Below are positions 42,770 through 50,438 of a stretch of 64,000 nt of DNA, in pieces (position 1 is the first letter of the stretch; each line of letters starts with the position of its first letter). The translations under genes and the position numbers were made by a program. The notes under the pieces were generated by a model that saw only the letters and a list, made by a program, of their open reading frames with translations, made no database searches and had not been told where the DNA came from. The stretch comes from Halorientalis salina (GTDB taxonomy: Archaea; Halobacteriota; Halobacteria; Halobacteriales; Haloarculaceae), in NCBI RefSeq assembly GCF_005049285.1, contig NZ_SOSC01000011.1:1-64000 (forward strand), in the 5' to 3' direction.

Positions 42770-42898
42770 AAAACTCTTTATTTGCCGAGTCGATGGCAAA
42801 CGCTCACCTGTACTTGCTTTTTTCCACCACGAGGACTGTGACGAGCTCCGACCGGGTCGTTTCTCGCTACCGGACCCGCCACGGGAATAAAGAGTTTT
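42770..42898. promoter_or_regulatory. Divergent promoter pair with 13-bp inverted repeat
   Basis: AAAACTCTTTATT at 42770-42782 is the exact reverse complement of AATAAAGAGTTTT at 42886-42898. Each arm lies 25 nt from the ATG it faces (42744 on minus, 42924 on plus), the position of a TATA element for leaderless transcripts. Conservation over 13 bp is more than a TATA box needs and suggests one regulator controls both genes. Confidence 0.75.
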
Positions 42899-42923
42899 GT
42901 CATCCCCTGTCATATCGCTCGAC

Positions 42924-43259
42924 ATGACCGACTACACCGTCGAATTCGTGGGGACCGGTGAGACGATCACCGTCTCCGAGACAGACACCATCCTGCGGCG
43001 CTGTATCGAGGAGGGCATCGCCCAGGAGTACTCCTGTCGCGTGGGGATGTGTCTGGCGTGTTCCGCGGAGATCGTCGAGGGCGAAGTCACCCAACCCGCT
43101 GCACACGGGTTGACCGAGGACGAAAAGGAAAAATACGCGCTGACTTGCATGGCCCGTCCCCAGTCGGACCTGAAACTCGACCGCGGGGAGTACCCGCCGA
43201 GTATCGAGGAGGACGTGGTCGAGGCGAACGCCGACGGCCCGGCCGCGGCCGACGACTGA
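42924..43259 (+). CDS. 2Fe-2S ferredoxin
   Basis: This 111-residue protein starts MTDYTVEFVGTGETITV and has a plant-type [2Fe-2S] cluster motif YSCRVGMCLACSAEIVEG with the fourth Cys in ALTCMARPQ. The C-terminal tail is acidic (EEDVVEANADGPAAADD). It is divergent from and shares a promoter element with a geranylgeranyl reductase gene. In Methanosarcina acetivorans a ferredoxin is needed for full lipid reduction by that enzyme, so this protein is a good candidate donor. Confidence 0.9.
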   Translation: MTDYTVEFVGTGETITVSETDTILRRCIEEGIAQEYSCRVGMCLACSAEIVEGEVTQPAAHGLTEDEKEKYALTCMARPQSDLKLDRGEYPPSIEEDVVEANADGPAAADD

Positions 43260-43287
43260 CCGTTCGGCCCCGTTCCGTGCGTCCCTC

Positions 43288-44511
43288 TCAGTCTTCCCGC
43301 TCGTCAGTCTGACCGCTCTCTTCTGTCGTCACGGGTTCCGGTTCGCTCCCGTTGGAGCCGTGCTGTTCGTCGTCGCCCTGCTCCTCCCACGAATCCCGGA
43401 GCGAAACGTTCGTCCGACGTGATAGCAGGGGCGACCACGACACCGGGCCGGGTTCCGGCGGTGCATCGTAGCGATACACCAGGTCCTCGACGGCGACGAC
43501 GTACTCCCCGTCCCCGTCCTCGATAACCCGTCGGTCGCTGTCGATCGCGATGTCGACGAGCCCTTCGAGCGTCTCGACCTCGACGACGGCCCCGTCGAGT
43601 GCCCCCTCGGGCAGCCGAGCGCGCGTGATCCAGTCTCCGAACTCGGACCGAGCCGTCTCGTAGGTCAGGTAGGCTCGCTCCCGCTCGTCGAGCGCGAGCC
43701 GTCCGCGGTACTGAGCGGTCCCGAGCGCGAGCAGCCCACCGATCCCGACCAGCCCCAGAGCCGGTCCGCCGACCCCTCGGAGCGGTCCCGGACTGTTCGC
43801 GACCTCGACCGTCCGGGTCTGTCGGGTCGTGTTCGTGACCGGACCGGGATCGGTGAGCCGGTAGACACTCCCCCCAGGCGAGATCCCGAGTTCGTACTGC
43901 TGGTCACGAGCGACCTGCCCACCGTTGGCTCGCCCCTCCGTCTCGATGTCGGCGACGACGCTCGTCTCGATGGTTCCGGGCGTCCCGCCGACCGTCCGGT
44001 CGAGTCGCTGTGACTCGTTTCGCAACTGCGTCACGTTCTCCGAAAACGACAGTTGCAGCGATTCGCCGGGCGCGAGCGAGGCTCGTTCCCGATCCAATTG
44101 CCGGGTCACTCGCCAGTACTCGACCGTCGATCCCTCACCACCGGAGTCGACCGCTGCGATGACGAGCGTGAGCGTCCCGTCGACAGTCACGTTCCCGGTT
44201 TCCGTCGCAGTGTATCGGTACGTGAACGTGCCGTCGAGCGTCGGCGTGATCCGACTGAAGTAGGCGTCCCTGTTCGAGAGCGTCGTCCCCTGCGCAAACA
44301 CGGGATTTGACCGCTGGACGGTCGCGTTGTGCGTGAACTCTCCCGTATAGGTCGCTTCCGGCCCCGGTTGCTCGGCGGTCGACGTGTCCGACTGGGCGTA
44401 GGCCGTGTAGGTCATCCCCGCCCCGGCGAGTGCGGCCACCAACAGAACGGTCGCGACCACCCCGAAATTCGAATCGAGGACGGCCCGTATCCGTCGTCCC
44501 CGTCTACCCAT
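43288..44511 (-). CDS. DUF5305-like membrane protein of a surface-protein export cluster
   Basis: This 407-residue protein has an N-terminal span (FGVVATVLLVAALAGAGM), an extracellular domain of about 200 residues starting YTAYAQSD with TYTGEFTHNATVQRSNPVF and FTYRYTATETGNVTVDG, a second span (GGPALGLVGIGGLLALG), and a cytoplasmic acidic tail. The pattern matches DUF5305 proteins, often encoded with signal peptidases. It follows the signal peptidase gene on the minus strand, 53 nt apart, and may help assemble or anchor the exported DUF1102 proteins. Confidence 0.75.
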   Translation of the reverse strand: MGRRGRRIRAVLDSNFGVVATVLLVAALAGAGMTYTAYAQSDTSTAEQPGPEATYTGEFTHNATVQRSNPVFAQGTTLSNRDAYFSRITPTLDGTFTYRYTATETGNVTVDGTLTLVIAAVDSGGEGSTVEYWRVTRQLDRERASLAPGESLQLSFSENVTQLRNESQRLDRTVGGTPGTIETSVVADIETEGRANGGQVARDQQYELGISPGGSVYRLTDPGPVTNTTRQTRTVEVANSPGPLRGVGGPALGLVGIGGLLALGTAQYRGRLALDERERAYLTYETARSEFGDWITRARLPEGALDGAVVEVETLEGLVDIAIDSDRRVIEDGDGEYVVAVEDLVYRYDAPPEPGPVSWSPLLSRRTNVSLRDSWEEQGDDEQHGSNGSEPEPVTTEESGQTDERED

Positions 44512-44564
44512 TGTGTCTCCTGTGCCCCGCCGTTCGGTCGGATGATCCGTTCCCTGTCATGGTT

Positions 44565-45704
44565 TCAGTCCAAGAGGCCGCTGTTCGCTGTGTCGCTGCG
44601 CGTCCGCGAGCGGAGGCGACCGGTACCGAGGACCGCCACACCCCCCAGATAGAATCCTCCGCCGAGGAGCGCGTCGATGGTGAGGAGGGGGAGCCACGGA
44701 TGGATCTCGTACAGCGTCCGAATGGTCGACGTCGGCAGGAGTCCCAGATACCGATGCTGAACGACGAACTCCCGGTAGTATCCGGTTTCCGGCGGTGCCG
44801 AAACGGTGAGCGACGCGTTCCGCGTCGTTCGCGGCGGGACGTGGAACTCCGTCGGCTCGACGGCCACCCGCTCGGTCGACGGCTCGACGAACGCGACCAC
44901 CGGCACGAGGCCACCGTTAGCCACCGGATACGTGGTGGTCTCGCTCGTCCCCTGTTCGATGACACCGAGCCCCGGCGAATCGGACTCGGCGCTGACGAAC
45001 CCGATCTCCTCCTGGCCGGCCGGTACGACCATCGCCGCGGTCGCCGAGAGCACGACGAGCGCCGCGAACCCGGCCACGAGAAGTCGGCTACTCGTTCCCG
45101 ACGCCCGCGTCCTCGATCGCTCTCGCCGGCGACCCGTTCCGCCTCCCAGCCACAGGTCGAGCAGGTACGCTATGACCGAGAGGCCGAACAACAGGTACGC
45201 CAACCCCTGTGTGCCGAGCAGCGAGCGCGTACCGAACAGCCCCGCGAGGCCCGTCTGGACACTCCCGAGCGCGTTCTGCGTCCCGGTGACGGCCGTCCCC
45301 AGCTCCGGGATCACCAGAATCGAACCGCCGGGCTGCCAGACCGTCGCGACGACCTGCGCATCTTTGACCGGGGGCTCTTCGTTGTCCTGATCGGTAAAGG
45401 GGTTGGCGTCGCCTTTCGTGACGTACCCGTCCTCGGTCTCGGAGACGACGCGGTGTGTCGTGAGTCCACCCCCGTGGAGGGATTCGGCCTCGAACACGAC
45501 GACGTCTCCTTGCTCGATCGGCCCCGAGACCGCCGCCGGGATCGCAACGAACCCGTCGCCCGGCTCCAGTGCCGGTTCCATGCTGTCGGTCGTCACGTAC
45601 CCCAACAGCACGGGCTGTCCGAGGATCTGGCCCGCGATCATCGCGACGACGAACACCACAGCTACTGCTTCGAGGAGGTGCCCGACGCGCTGCCACCCAC
45701 CCAT
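44565..45704 (-). CDS. Signal peptidase I with additional C-terminal membrane domain
   Basis: This 379-residue protein has an N-terminal span (LLEAVAVVFVVAMIAGQIL), then the catalytic domain with Ser in YVTTDSMEPALEPGD, His in LTTHRVVSE and Asp in YVTKGDANPF, the archaeal/SipW-type S-H-D signature. After about residue 150 come further spans (LGTQGLAYLLFGLSVIAYLL and LLVAGFAALVVLSATAAMVV), an exposed beta-rich domain and a last span. Normal signal peptidases are half this size. Its neighbours are three exported DUF1102 proteins, so it is likely a dedicated processing enzyme. Confidence 0.85.
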   Translation of the reverse strand: MGGWQRVGHLLEAVAVVFVVAMIAGQILGQPVLLGYVTTDSMEPALEPGDGFVAIPAAVSGPIEQGDVVVFEAESLHGGGLTTHRVVSETEDGYVTKGDANPFTDQDNEEPPVKDAQVVATVWQPGGSILVIPELGTAVTGTQNALGSVQTGLAGLFGTRSLLGTQGLAYLLFGLSVIAYLLDLWLGGGTGRRRERSRTRASGTSSRLLVAGFAALVVLSATAAMVVPAGQEEIGFVSAESDSPGLGVIEQGTSETTTYPVANGGLVPVVAFVEPSTERVAVEPTEFHVPPRTTRNASLTVSAPPETGYYREFVVQHRYLGLLPTSTIRTLYEIHPWLPLLTIDALLGGGFYLGGVAVLGTGRLRSRTRSDTANSGLLD

Positions 45705-45780
45705 CGAGAGACCTTAGAACGACGACAGTAAAAGATGTGTCGACAGCATCATTTTTCGAGCGGCTCTCGGCCACCGAGTT

Positions 45781-47340
45781 TCAGTCCCACTGATAGCCCG
45801 CGGATTCGATCTCGTCGCTCGGGTCCCCATCGCCGACTCTGTTCTCGATCGCTACCGGATCGTTCGCTTCACCCGCGTCGTTGTCCCGGAAGTGACAGCC
45901 GTCGGCGACCACGCTACCGGTTTTGCTATCGAGCTGCTCGATTCCGTACTTGGTGTTGCCGACGATGTTCGAGTCAGTGATATCGACGTCGACTTTGTCC
46001 CCGTCGATTACGATGCCGGAAAAGTTTCCATCTGGTGACTGTCCGTTATCCAGTATTGACGAATTCTTTATATCGGCATCGTAACCGACACCTCCGAACT
46101 TTATTCCGGACTCGGAATAAAACTGTATTGTCGACTGACCAATCGTCGCAGAAGAAGTTACGTTAACTTTAATTCCTGGAGTGTCCGCTTCATTTGGCCC
46201 CGCATCCTCCCGTGCCTTGATTAACGACGATTCGATGTTCAGTGTACCAACTTTATCGAGTTTGATACCATGGGTTAAGTAAGAGATATTACAGTTAGAG
46301 ATAGTAACATTGGATATATTAGAACCACTGCACAGGATCGGGTATGTATTACTATGAGTGATTTCAACATTCGATAAAGTGAGAGAGTCAATATCTGCAT
46401 TATACATTTTCATAGCCCGATTTACGTCCATAACACAGTTTTTCACCTTGATAGACTCGGTACCGGTTCCATGCAAATTATCGGTACCCCCGCCAACAGA
46501 GAGTGCATCTGTCGAAGTATTCGGAAAACTAAGATCTTGTAATGTTAGATTGAGGCCTTCGGGAATCCAGGGTACTTTAACAGTCTGCTCGATGTTTGGC
46601 TTTCTTCCGTCTGCCCCTTTGATTGTCAGATCGGATTGGACTTCATCTACCCAAATACCAGAACCGCTATACGTGCCATAGTCGTGAACGAGCACGGTAT
46701 CACCATCCTCGGCGTTCTCTACGGCTTCGTCGATCGACGAGTACTCACCACAGTCGTCGGCGTTGCTCACCAGCAGTTCGTTCTCGCCAGCGACCGGACA
46801 GGTGACACCGACGCCATCCTCGGACGCGTCAGCGTGGACGGTCACGTCGACATCCCAGGTATCGGTATCCAGCCCGTGCGTGTCGACGTACACGCCAAGT
46901 GAAACCCCGGCACCCGGGTCGATTTCGACGACACCGTCGCCTTCACCCTGAAGCTTCGAGGATTCCGCACCGTCCTGGTAGAACCAGAGGTTGTCATCGT
47001 CGAAGGTCGATCCCGAGACCGACAGCCAGACGCCGACCGGCTGGGTGCCCTGATTCGTCACCTCGAACACGTCGTCGAATCTGTAGGTCGAATCCGTTCC
47101 GAGGCCACCACCGCCGGCATCGGTTCCGGTGAAATCGAGTTCGAGTTGTCCGTTAGTCGTCGTTGCGTATGCGCCGTTCGGGCCGTCGGATGGCGTCAGC
47201 TTCAGGAACGCCGCGTCGTCGTCCGCGACGCTCACGGAAACGGACCGCTCGGCACTGACGCTCGTGAACGCGCCAGTGCCGAGGATGCCGCTGCCGCCTG
47301 CGAGCCCCCCGACCCCGATGAGTAGTTTGCGTCGTCTCAT
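45781..47340 (-). CDS. DUF1102-type exported protein fused to a right-handed beta-helix
   Basis: This 519-residue protein begins MRRRKLLIGVGGLAGGSG with a twin-arginine-like signal and the shared GTGAFTSVSA region, then a DUF1102-like domain (RSVSVSVADDDAAFLKL). From about residue 195 (EYSSIDEAVENAEDGDTVLV) it is a parallel beta-helix with PbH1-like repeats such as IKVKNCVMDVNRAMKM, NVTISNCNISYLTHGIKL and VDITDSNIVGNTKYGIEQ. DNA for residues about 230-440 is strikingly AT-rich while the N-terminal part is GC-rich, so the helix was probably acquired separately. It should be surface-exposed. Confidence 0.8.
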   Translation of the reverse strand: MRRRKLLIGVGGLAGGSGILGTGAFTSVSAERSVSVSVADDDAAFLKLTPSDGPNGAYATTTNGQLELDFTGTDAGGGGLGTDSTYRFDDVFEVTNQGTQPVGVWLSVSGSTFDDDNLWFYQDGAESSKLQGEGDGVVEIDPGAGVSLGVYVDTHGLDTDTWDVDVTVHADASEDGVGVTCPVAGENELLVSNADDCGEYSSIDEAVENAEDGDTVLVHDYGTYSGSGIWVDEVQSDLTIKGADGRKPNIEQTVKVPWIPEGLNLTLQDLSFPNTSTDALSVGGGTDNLHGTGTESIKVKNCVMDVNRAMKMYNADIDSLTLSNVEITHSNTYPILCSGSNISNVTISNCNISYLTHGIKLDKVGTLNIESSLIKAREDAGPNEADTPGIKVNVTSSATIGQSTIQFYSESGIKFGGVGYDADIKNSSILDNGQSPDGNFSGIVIDGDKVDVDITDSNIVGNTKYGIEQLDSKTGSVVADGCHFRDNDAGEANDPVAIENRVGDGDPSDEIESAGYQWD

Positions 47341-47429
47341 AGTCCTCCGTGCGTGCCCCTTCCCTGGGGAAAGCCCACCGGCGGAATCGAACCGCCGGCT
47401 CGTCCGTGAGGACGAGTCGCCAGCGTGGG
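47341..47429 (-). other. Intergenic double hairpin with a tRNA T-arm-like loop
   Basis: Between two DUF1102 genes the minus strand forms CTCGTCC/GGACGAG (4-nt loop) and CCGGCGG/CCGCCGG with the 7-nt loop TTCGATT, identical in form to a T-psi-C arm, then a G/C-rich third palindrome CCCC/GGGG. It may act as a transcript-processing, stability or attenuator element controlling stoichiometry of the two surface proteins. Confidence 0.5.
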
Positions 47430-48002
47430 TTAGTTGTCCGCGTCCGCGTTGATGATCAGCGGTACGTCGTACGTGTTGACGCTGACATCGTGGGTATCCA
47501 GTTGGACGCCACAGCGGAGCGTACTCCCGACGCCGAGTGATTTGTACGGATCACTCTCCGTCAATATCTCCTTCTCGTCCGTCTCTGGGTCGAAGATGGC
47601 GACCGATGGCTCGTCGGCGTCCGAGCCGTTCGTGCCGTAGACGTCGACGGGTTGGGTTCCCTGGTTTATGACCTTGAACAGGCCGTCGCCAGGGTTGCCG
47701 CCCGCGTCGGCACCGAATTTGTAGACCGAGTCCGGGGCGACGCCGTCGGGATCCGTGGGGTCGCCGCTCGGATACTGGCCTTCGTCGTCACTCGGAATGT
47801 TCAGTTCGAGCTTCCCGCCGTCGGTTACCGACCGTTTCCCAGTCCCGAGTTCCTGAAGTTTCAGGAGTGCGTCGCTGTCTTCCTCGACGGCGACTGTGAC
47901 GGTTCTATCGGCGCTGACGCTAGTGAACGCACCGGTGCCGACGAGCAGGCCGCTACCCGCGGCCAAGCCGCCCATTCCGGCGAGGAGGTTGCGTCGTTTC
48001 AT
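47430..48002 (-). CDS. DUF1102-type exported protein
   Basis: This 190-residue protein starts MKRRNLLAGMGGLAAGSG with RR motif and GTGAFTSVSA, the presumed signal peptidase site falling after SVSA. The mature part begins DRTVTVAVEEDSDALLKLQE and is a compact beta-rich acidic domain (FKVINQGTQPVDVYGTNGSD). It is the second of three same-strand paralogues; spacing to the first is 35 nt. The fold resembles SipW-dependent TasA-like secreted proteins in its processing region and hydrophobic beta strand after cleavage. Confidence 0.8.
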   Translation of the reverse strand: MKRRNLLAGMGGLAAGSGLLVGTGAFTSVSADRTVTVAVEEDSDALLKLQELGTGKRSVTDGGKLELNIPSDDEGQYPSGDPTDPDGVAPDSVYKFGADAGGNPGDGLFKVINQGTQPVDVYGTNGSDADEPSVAIFDPETDEKEILTESDPYKSLGVGSTLRCGVQLDTHDVSVNTYDVPLIINADADN

Positions 48003-48037
48003 GTTTTCTTCCGAGACGCTCGTTTGCTACATTCCCA

Positions 48038-48757
48038 TTAGTCGTCAGATCCGCTCGACAGGGAAGCAGCGTACTCGGCGTCAGCGGCGATGTTCATCGA
48101 GATCTCGCCATCAAAGTTACTACCGCTGTCGTCAATGTGGAGCCCGAAGTTGAGGGATTCGCCCGGCGCAAGCGTGAAGTCCTCCGGTTCGTAGTAGCCT
48201 GCTTCTTCCGGGAAGGCATCTCTGTTGTGTGTCTCTTCTTTAGTATCATCCAGGTATACACTGGTCAGACTCAGGGAGTCGGCGTCAGGATAGCTGACTC
48301 GGTGGGGAAGGCTGCTTGCCTGCGGGTCGATGTAGAGATCCGAGCTCCCGTCTTCACCCACCGATTCGGGACTGACGCTTGTCGGCGGCACGTAGACAAA
48401 GACGTTCTGCGTCCCGTGATTCTTGACTTTGAAGATGTTGAGAATCTGTGTCACGGCGTTCTTGTTCACACCAGCGGGACTCCCACTGTTGTCCCCGTTG
48501 ATGTCATTTCCGTCGAGGTTGACTCGAATCGCACTCCCACTCTCGTCCGCATACACACTGTTTGACAGCGTGGATTCTGCGTCGAGAGCGAGCAGTGCGC
48601 TGGCGTCGTCTGCAACCTTCACTTCCATCGTACGGTTCGCGGTCACACTCGTAAACGCGCCTGTACCCATTGCAGCTGCCGAGCCGGCAGCGAGCGATCC
48701 TGTGCCGATAAGGAATTTGCGTCGTTCCATAGTTGTCTCACGCGCACCCACCCCCAA
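48038..48757 (-). CDS. DUF1102-type exported protein
   Basis: This 239-residue protein starts MERRKFLIGTGSLAAGSA, with a good twin-arginine motif (RRKFL), GTGAFTSVTA and NRTMEVKVADDASALLAL. The mature domain contains FKVKNHGTQNVFVYVPPTS, matching the equivalent NQGTQPV segment in its paralogues, and DFTLAPGESLNFGLHIDDSG near the end. It is the first gene of the minus-strand surface cluster. Several paralogues with conserved N-termini and divergent bodies suggest subunits of one surface structure or variants under diversifying selection. Confidence 0.8.
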   Translation of the reverse strand: MGVGARETTMERRKFLIGTGSLAAGSAAAMGTGAFTSVTANRTMEVKVADDASALLALDAESTLSNSVYADESGSAIRVNLDGNDINGDNSGSPAGVNKNAVTQILNIFKVKNHGTQNVFVYVPPTSVSPESVGEDGSSDLYIDPQASSLPHRVSYPDADSLSLTSVYLDDTKEETHNRDAFPEEAGYYEPEDFTLAPGESLNFGLHIDDSGSNFDGEISMNIAADAEYAASLSSGSDD

Positions 48758-49155
48758 GGCGGGTTGCGCTCATTCCGTCAATGGTCCCTACCCATCATTG
48801 TATTATCACGCTTGAACGTGACCGGGCCACACACCGGCTCAGATTCGAAGAGTGGCTGAAACCCTTCTGGCAGCGTTATCTTCCCCTACAACACTCACCT
48901 GAACGGCCCGTAATCGGTCGTTATTTGCTCGATACAGCCAGCTAACGGGAGCGACAAGGTCTAGAGAGCCCAAAGCTCGAATCCGGGTCCCAGGGCGCAC
49001 CTAATCCGGGCGTTCTTTCCGGTTCCTGTCGAACAGACGAAAAGCATTTTTGTGTTGCTGAATTATCACCAACTGGCAACCGAAACCGAGGTCGGGTATT
49101 CGGGGGTATCTATGGGGTCACGCAATCACTATTCGATCCAGTCCGAGATGCATGG
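48758..49155. other. Divergent regulatory region of the surface-protein cluster
   Basis: About 400 nt without a convincing gene, between the minus-strand DUF1102 operon and the plus-strand regulator gene. It includes AT-rich stretches (TTGTATTATCA near 48798, GCATTTTTGTG and GAATTATCACC near 49050) that could serve as promoters. Some frames are open but have no haloarchaeal protein character. Confidence 0.55.
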
Positions 49156-49848
49156 ATGGGGCCGGTCGTCGAACCGAACCGTGTCCGTACGACGGCCGCG
49201 AACCGACGACGGGGGGCACCTATCGTGAGCAAAGCCGTCTCCACCCAGTCAGAGGTGGCCGACGACGAGGGGAGTACAGCCACAGCGCCCGGAGGCGAAA
49301 CGAGTACGGGACCCGTCTCAACCGACGAGGCGTTCGAGCTGTTGAGCAACCAACGGCGCCGGTACACGCTCCACCATCTCAAGCACAACGGCGAGGCGGT
49401 CGAGTTGGGAGAGCTGTCGGAACACGTCGCATCCTGGGAGAACGGAACGGCCGTCAGGAACGTCGATGCGGCCCAGCGCAAACGGGTGTACACCTCGCTT
49501 CAGTCCCACCACCTGCCCAAGATGGACGAGCAGGGAGTCGTCGAGTACGACGAACGCGCGGGCGTGGTCGAACTCACCGAGGAAGCAGGGGAACTCGACA
49601 TCTACCTCGAAGTCGTCAGCGGCCGCGACGTTCCCTGGAGTCAGTACTATCTCGCGTTGTCGGCGGTCAACGCGGCGATCGTCGCCGCCGTCGCCGTCGG
49701 TGCGTGGCCGTTCAGTATCCTGCCCGACATCGCCTGGGCCGCCTTCGTCGTGACGACGATGGTCGTCTCCGCGGCCGTTCACATCTATCACGACACCTCG
49801 ATGCGACTCGGGACGAACGCGAAACCGCCGGAGATCCGCGAGCGATGA
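49156..49848 (+). CDS. DUF7344-like HTH regulator with two membrane spans
   Basis: This 230-residue protein has a winged-helix domain (STDEAFELLSNQRRRYTLHHL, the haloarchaeal DUF7344 opening, then VYTSLQSHHLPKMDEQGVVEYD) and two C-terminal spans (YYLALSAVNAAIVAAVAVGAW and AAFVVTTMVVSAAVHIYHD). It is probably a membrane-tethered transcription factor. The start may instead be the GTG at 49225 (VSKAVSTQSE). Its stop overlaps the next ATG by 4 nt, tying it to a DUF1102-like exported protein and making it a candidate regulator of the surface cluster. Confidence 0.8.
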   Translation: MGPVVEPNRVRTTAANRRRGAPIVSKAVSTQSEVADDEGSTATAPGGETSTGPVSTDEAFELLSNQRRRYTLHHLKHNGEAVELGELSEHVASWENGTAVRNVDAAQRKRVYTSLQSHHLPKMDEQGVVEYDERAGVVELTEEAGELDIYLEVVSGRDVPWSQYYLALSAVNAAIVAAVAVGAWPFSILPDIAWAAFVVTTMVVSAAVHIYHDTSMRLGTNAKPPEIRER

Positions 49849-50324
49849 GTCGATTGCGACGGCTCTGTCTCCTCGTCGGGTTCGCAGCCGTCGTGCTCGC
49901 CGTCGGGACCGGTTCGTTTAGCGCGTCCACGTCCGACCGGAGCGTCGCCGTCGACGTCGTCGACGACGAGGACGCCATGCTGGGTCTCGTGGCTGAACAC
50001 CCCGAGCGCGCGGTCGGGCCGAACGGGACCCGCACTCACTCGGAAGTACCGGTACTCACCGTGACGAACCGGTTCGGCTCGCCGATAACGTCGATCAGAG
50101 TGACAGTCGTTTCGGCGGAGACGCCGGCAGCCGTCAGTGTCGATCAGGTCGAGTTCAGCGCGGACAGTCTCGGACCGGGTAAAGCGGGGACCGTCGACGC
50201 GACGGTCACGTGTGCGGACGCGGGAACCGCCTCGGTGACGGTCCGAATCGAGACAGAAAGCGAATCGGCGTCGGTCGAGACGACGGAGACGGCGACGGTC
50301 GAGTGTACGCGATCCTCGACGTGA
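49845..50324 (+). CDS. DUF1102-like exported protein coupled to the HTH regulator
   Basis: This 159-residue protein starts MSRLRRLCLLVGFAAVVLAV, followed by GTGSFSASTSDRSVAVDVVDDEDAM, the same processing-region pattern as the three minus-strand paralogues. The mature part is a short beta-sandwich-like domain (VPVLTVTNRFGSPITSIRVT, GPGKAGTVDATVTCADAGTA). It is translated from the same message as the HTH membrane protein, which suggests a sensing or assembly-checkpoint role. Start chosen at the ATGA overlap. Confidence 0.8.
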   Translation: MSRLRRLCLLVGFAAVVLAVGTGSFSASTSDRSVAVDVVDDEDAMLGLVAEHPERAVGPNGTRTHSEVPVLTVTNRFGSPITSIRVTVVSAETPAAVSVDQVEFSADSLGPGKAGTVDATVTCADAGTASVTVRIETESESASVETTETATVECTRSST

Positions 50325-50406
50325 GCGGTCACAGGCGGGCCATAATCTCTCGAGCAGTGGGTTTGGAAATTAATATGCGTGGAAAATGATGACTGAATCA
50401 ACCGGA

Positions 50407-50412
50407 TTTAAA
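50407..50412 (+). promoter_or_regulatory. TATA box for the acyl-CoA synthetase gene
   Basis: TTTAAA at 50407-50412 is centred about 29 nt upstream of the ATG at 50439, the spacing expected for a leaderless haloarchaeal transcript. No Shine-Dalgarno sequence is needed there, although GGAGAT is present close to the start. Confidence 0.6.
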
Positions 50413-50438
50413 TCGTGGAAAACCTACATTGGAGATAG

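Noticed and set aside
47341-47429. A complete tRNA gene around the T-arm-like hairpin
   Set aside because: The T-loop and stem fit, but no matching acceptor 5' strand, D-arm or anticodon arm could be found.
48733-48945. 70-residue plus-strand frame at the start of the surface-cluster regulatory region
   Set aside because: His/Pro/Arg-rich and overlaps the start of an established minus-strand gene; no support.
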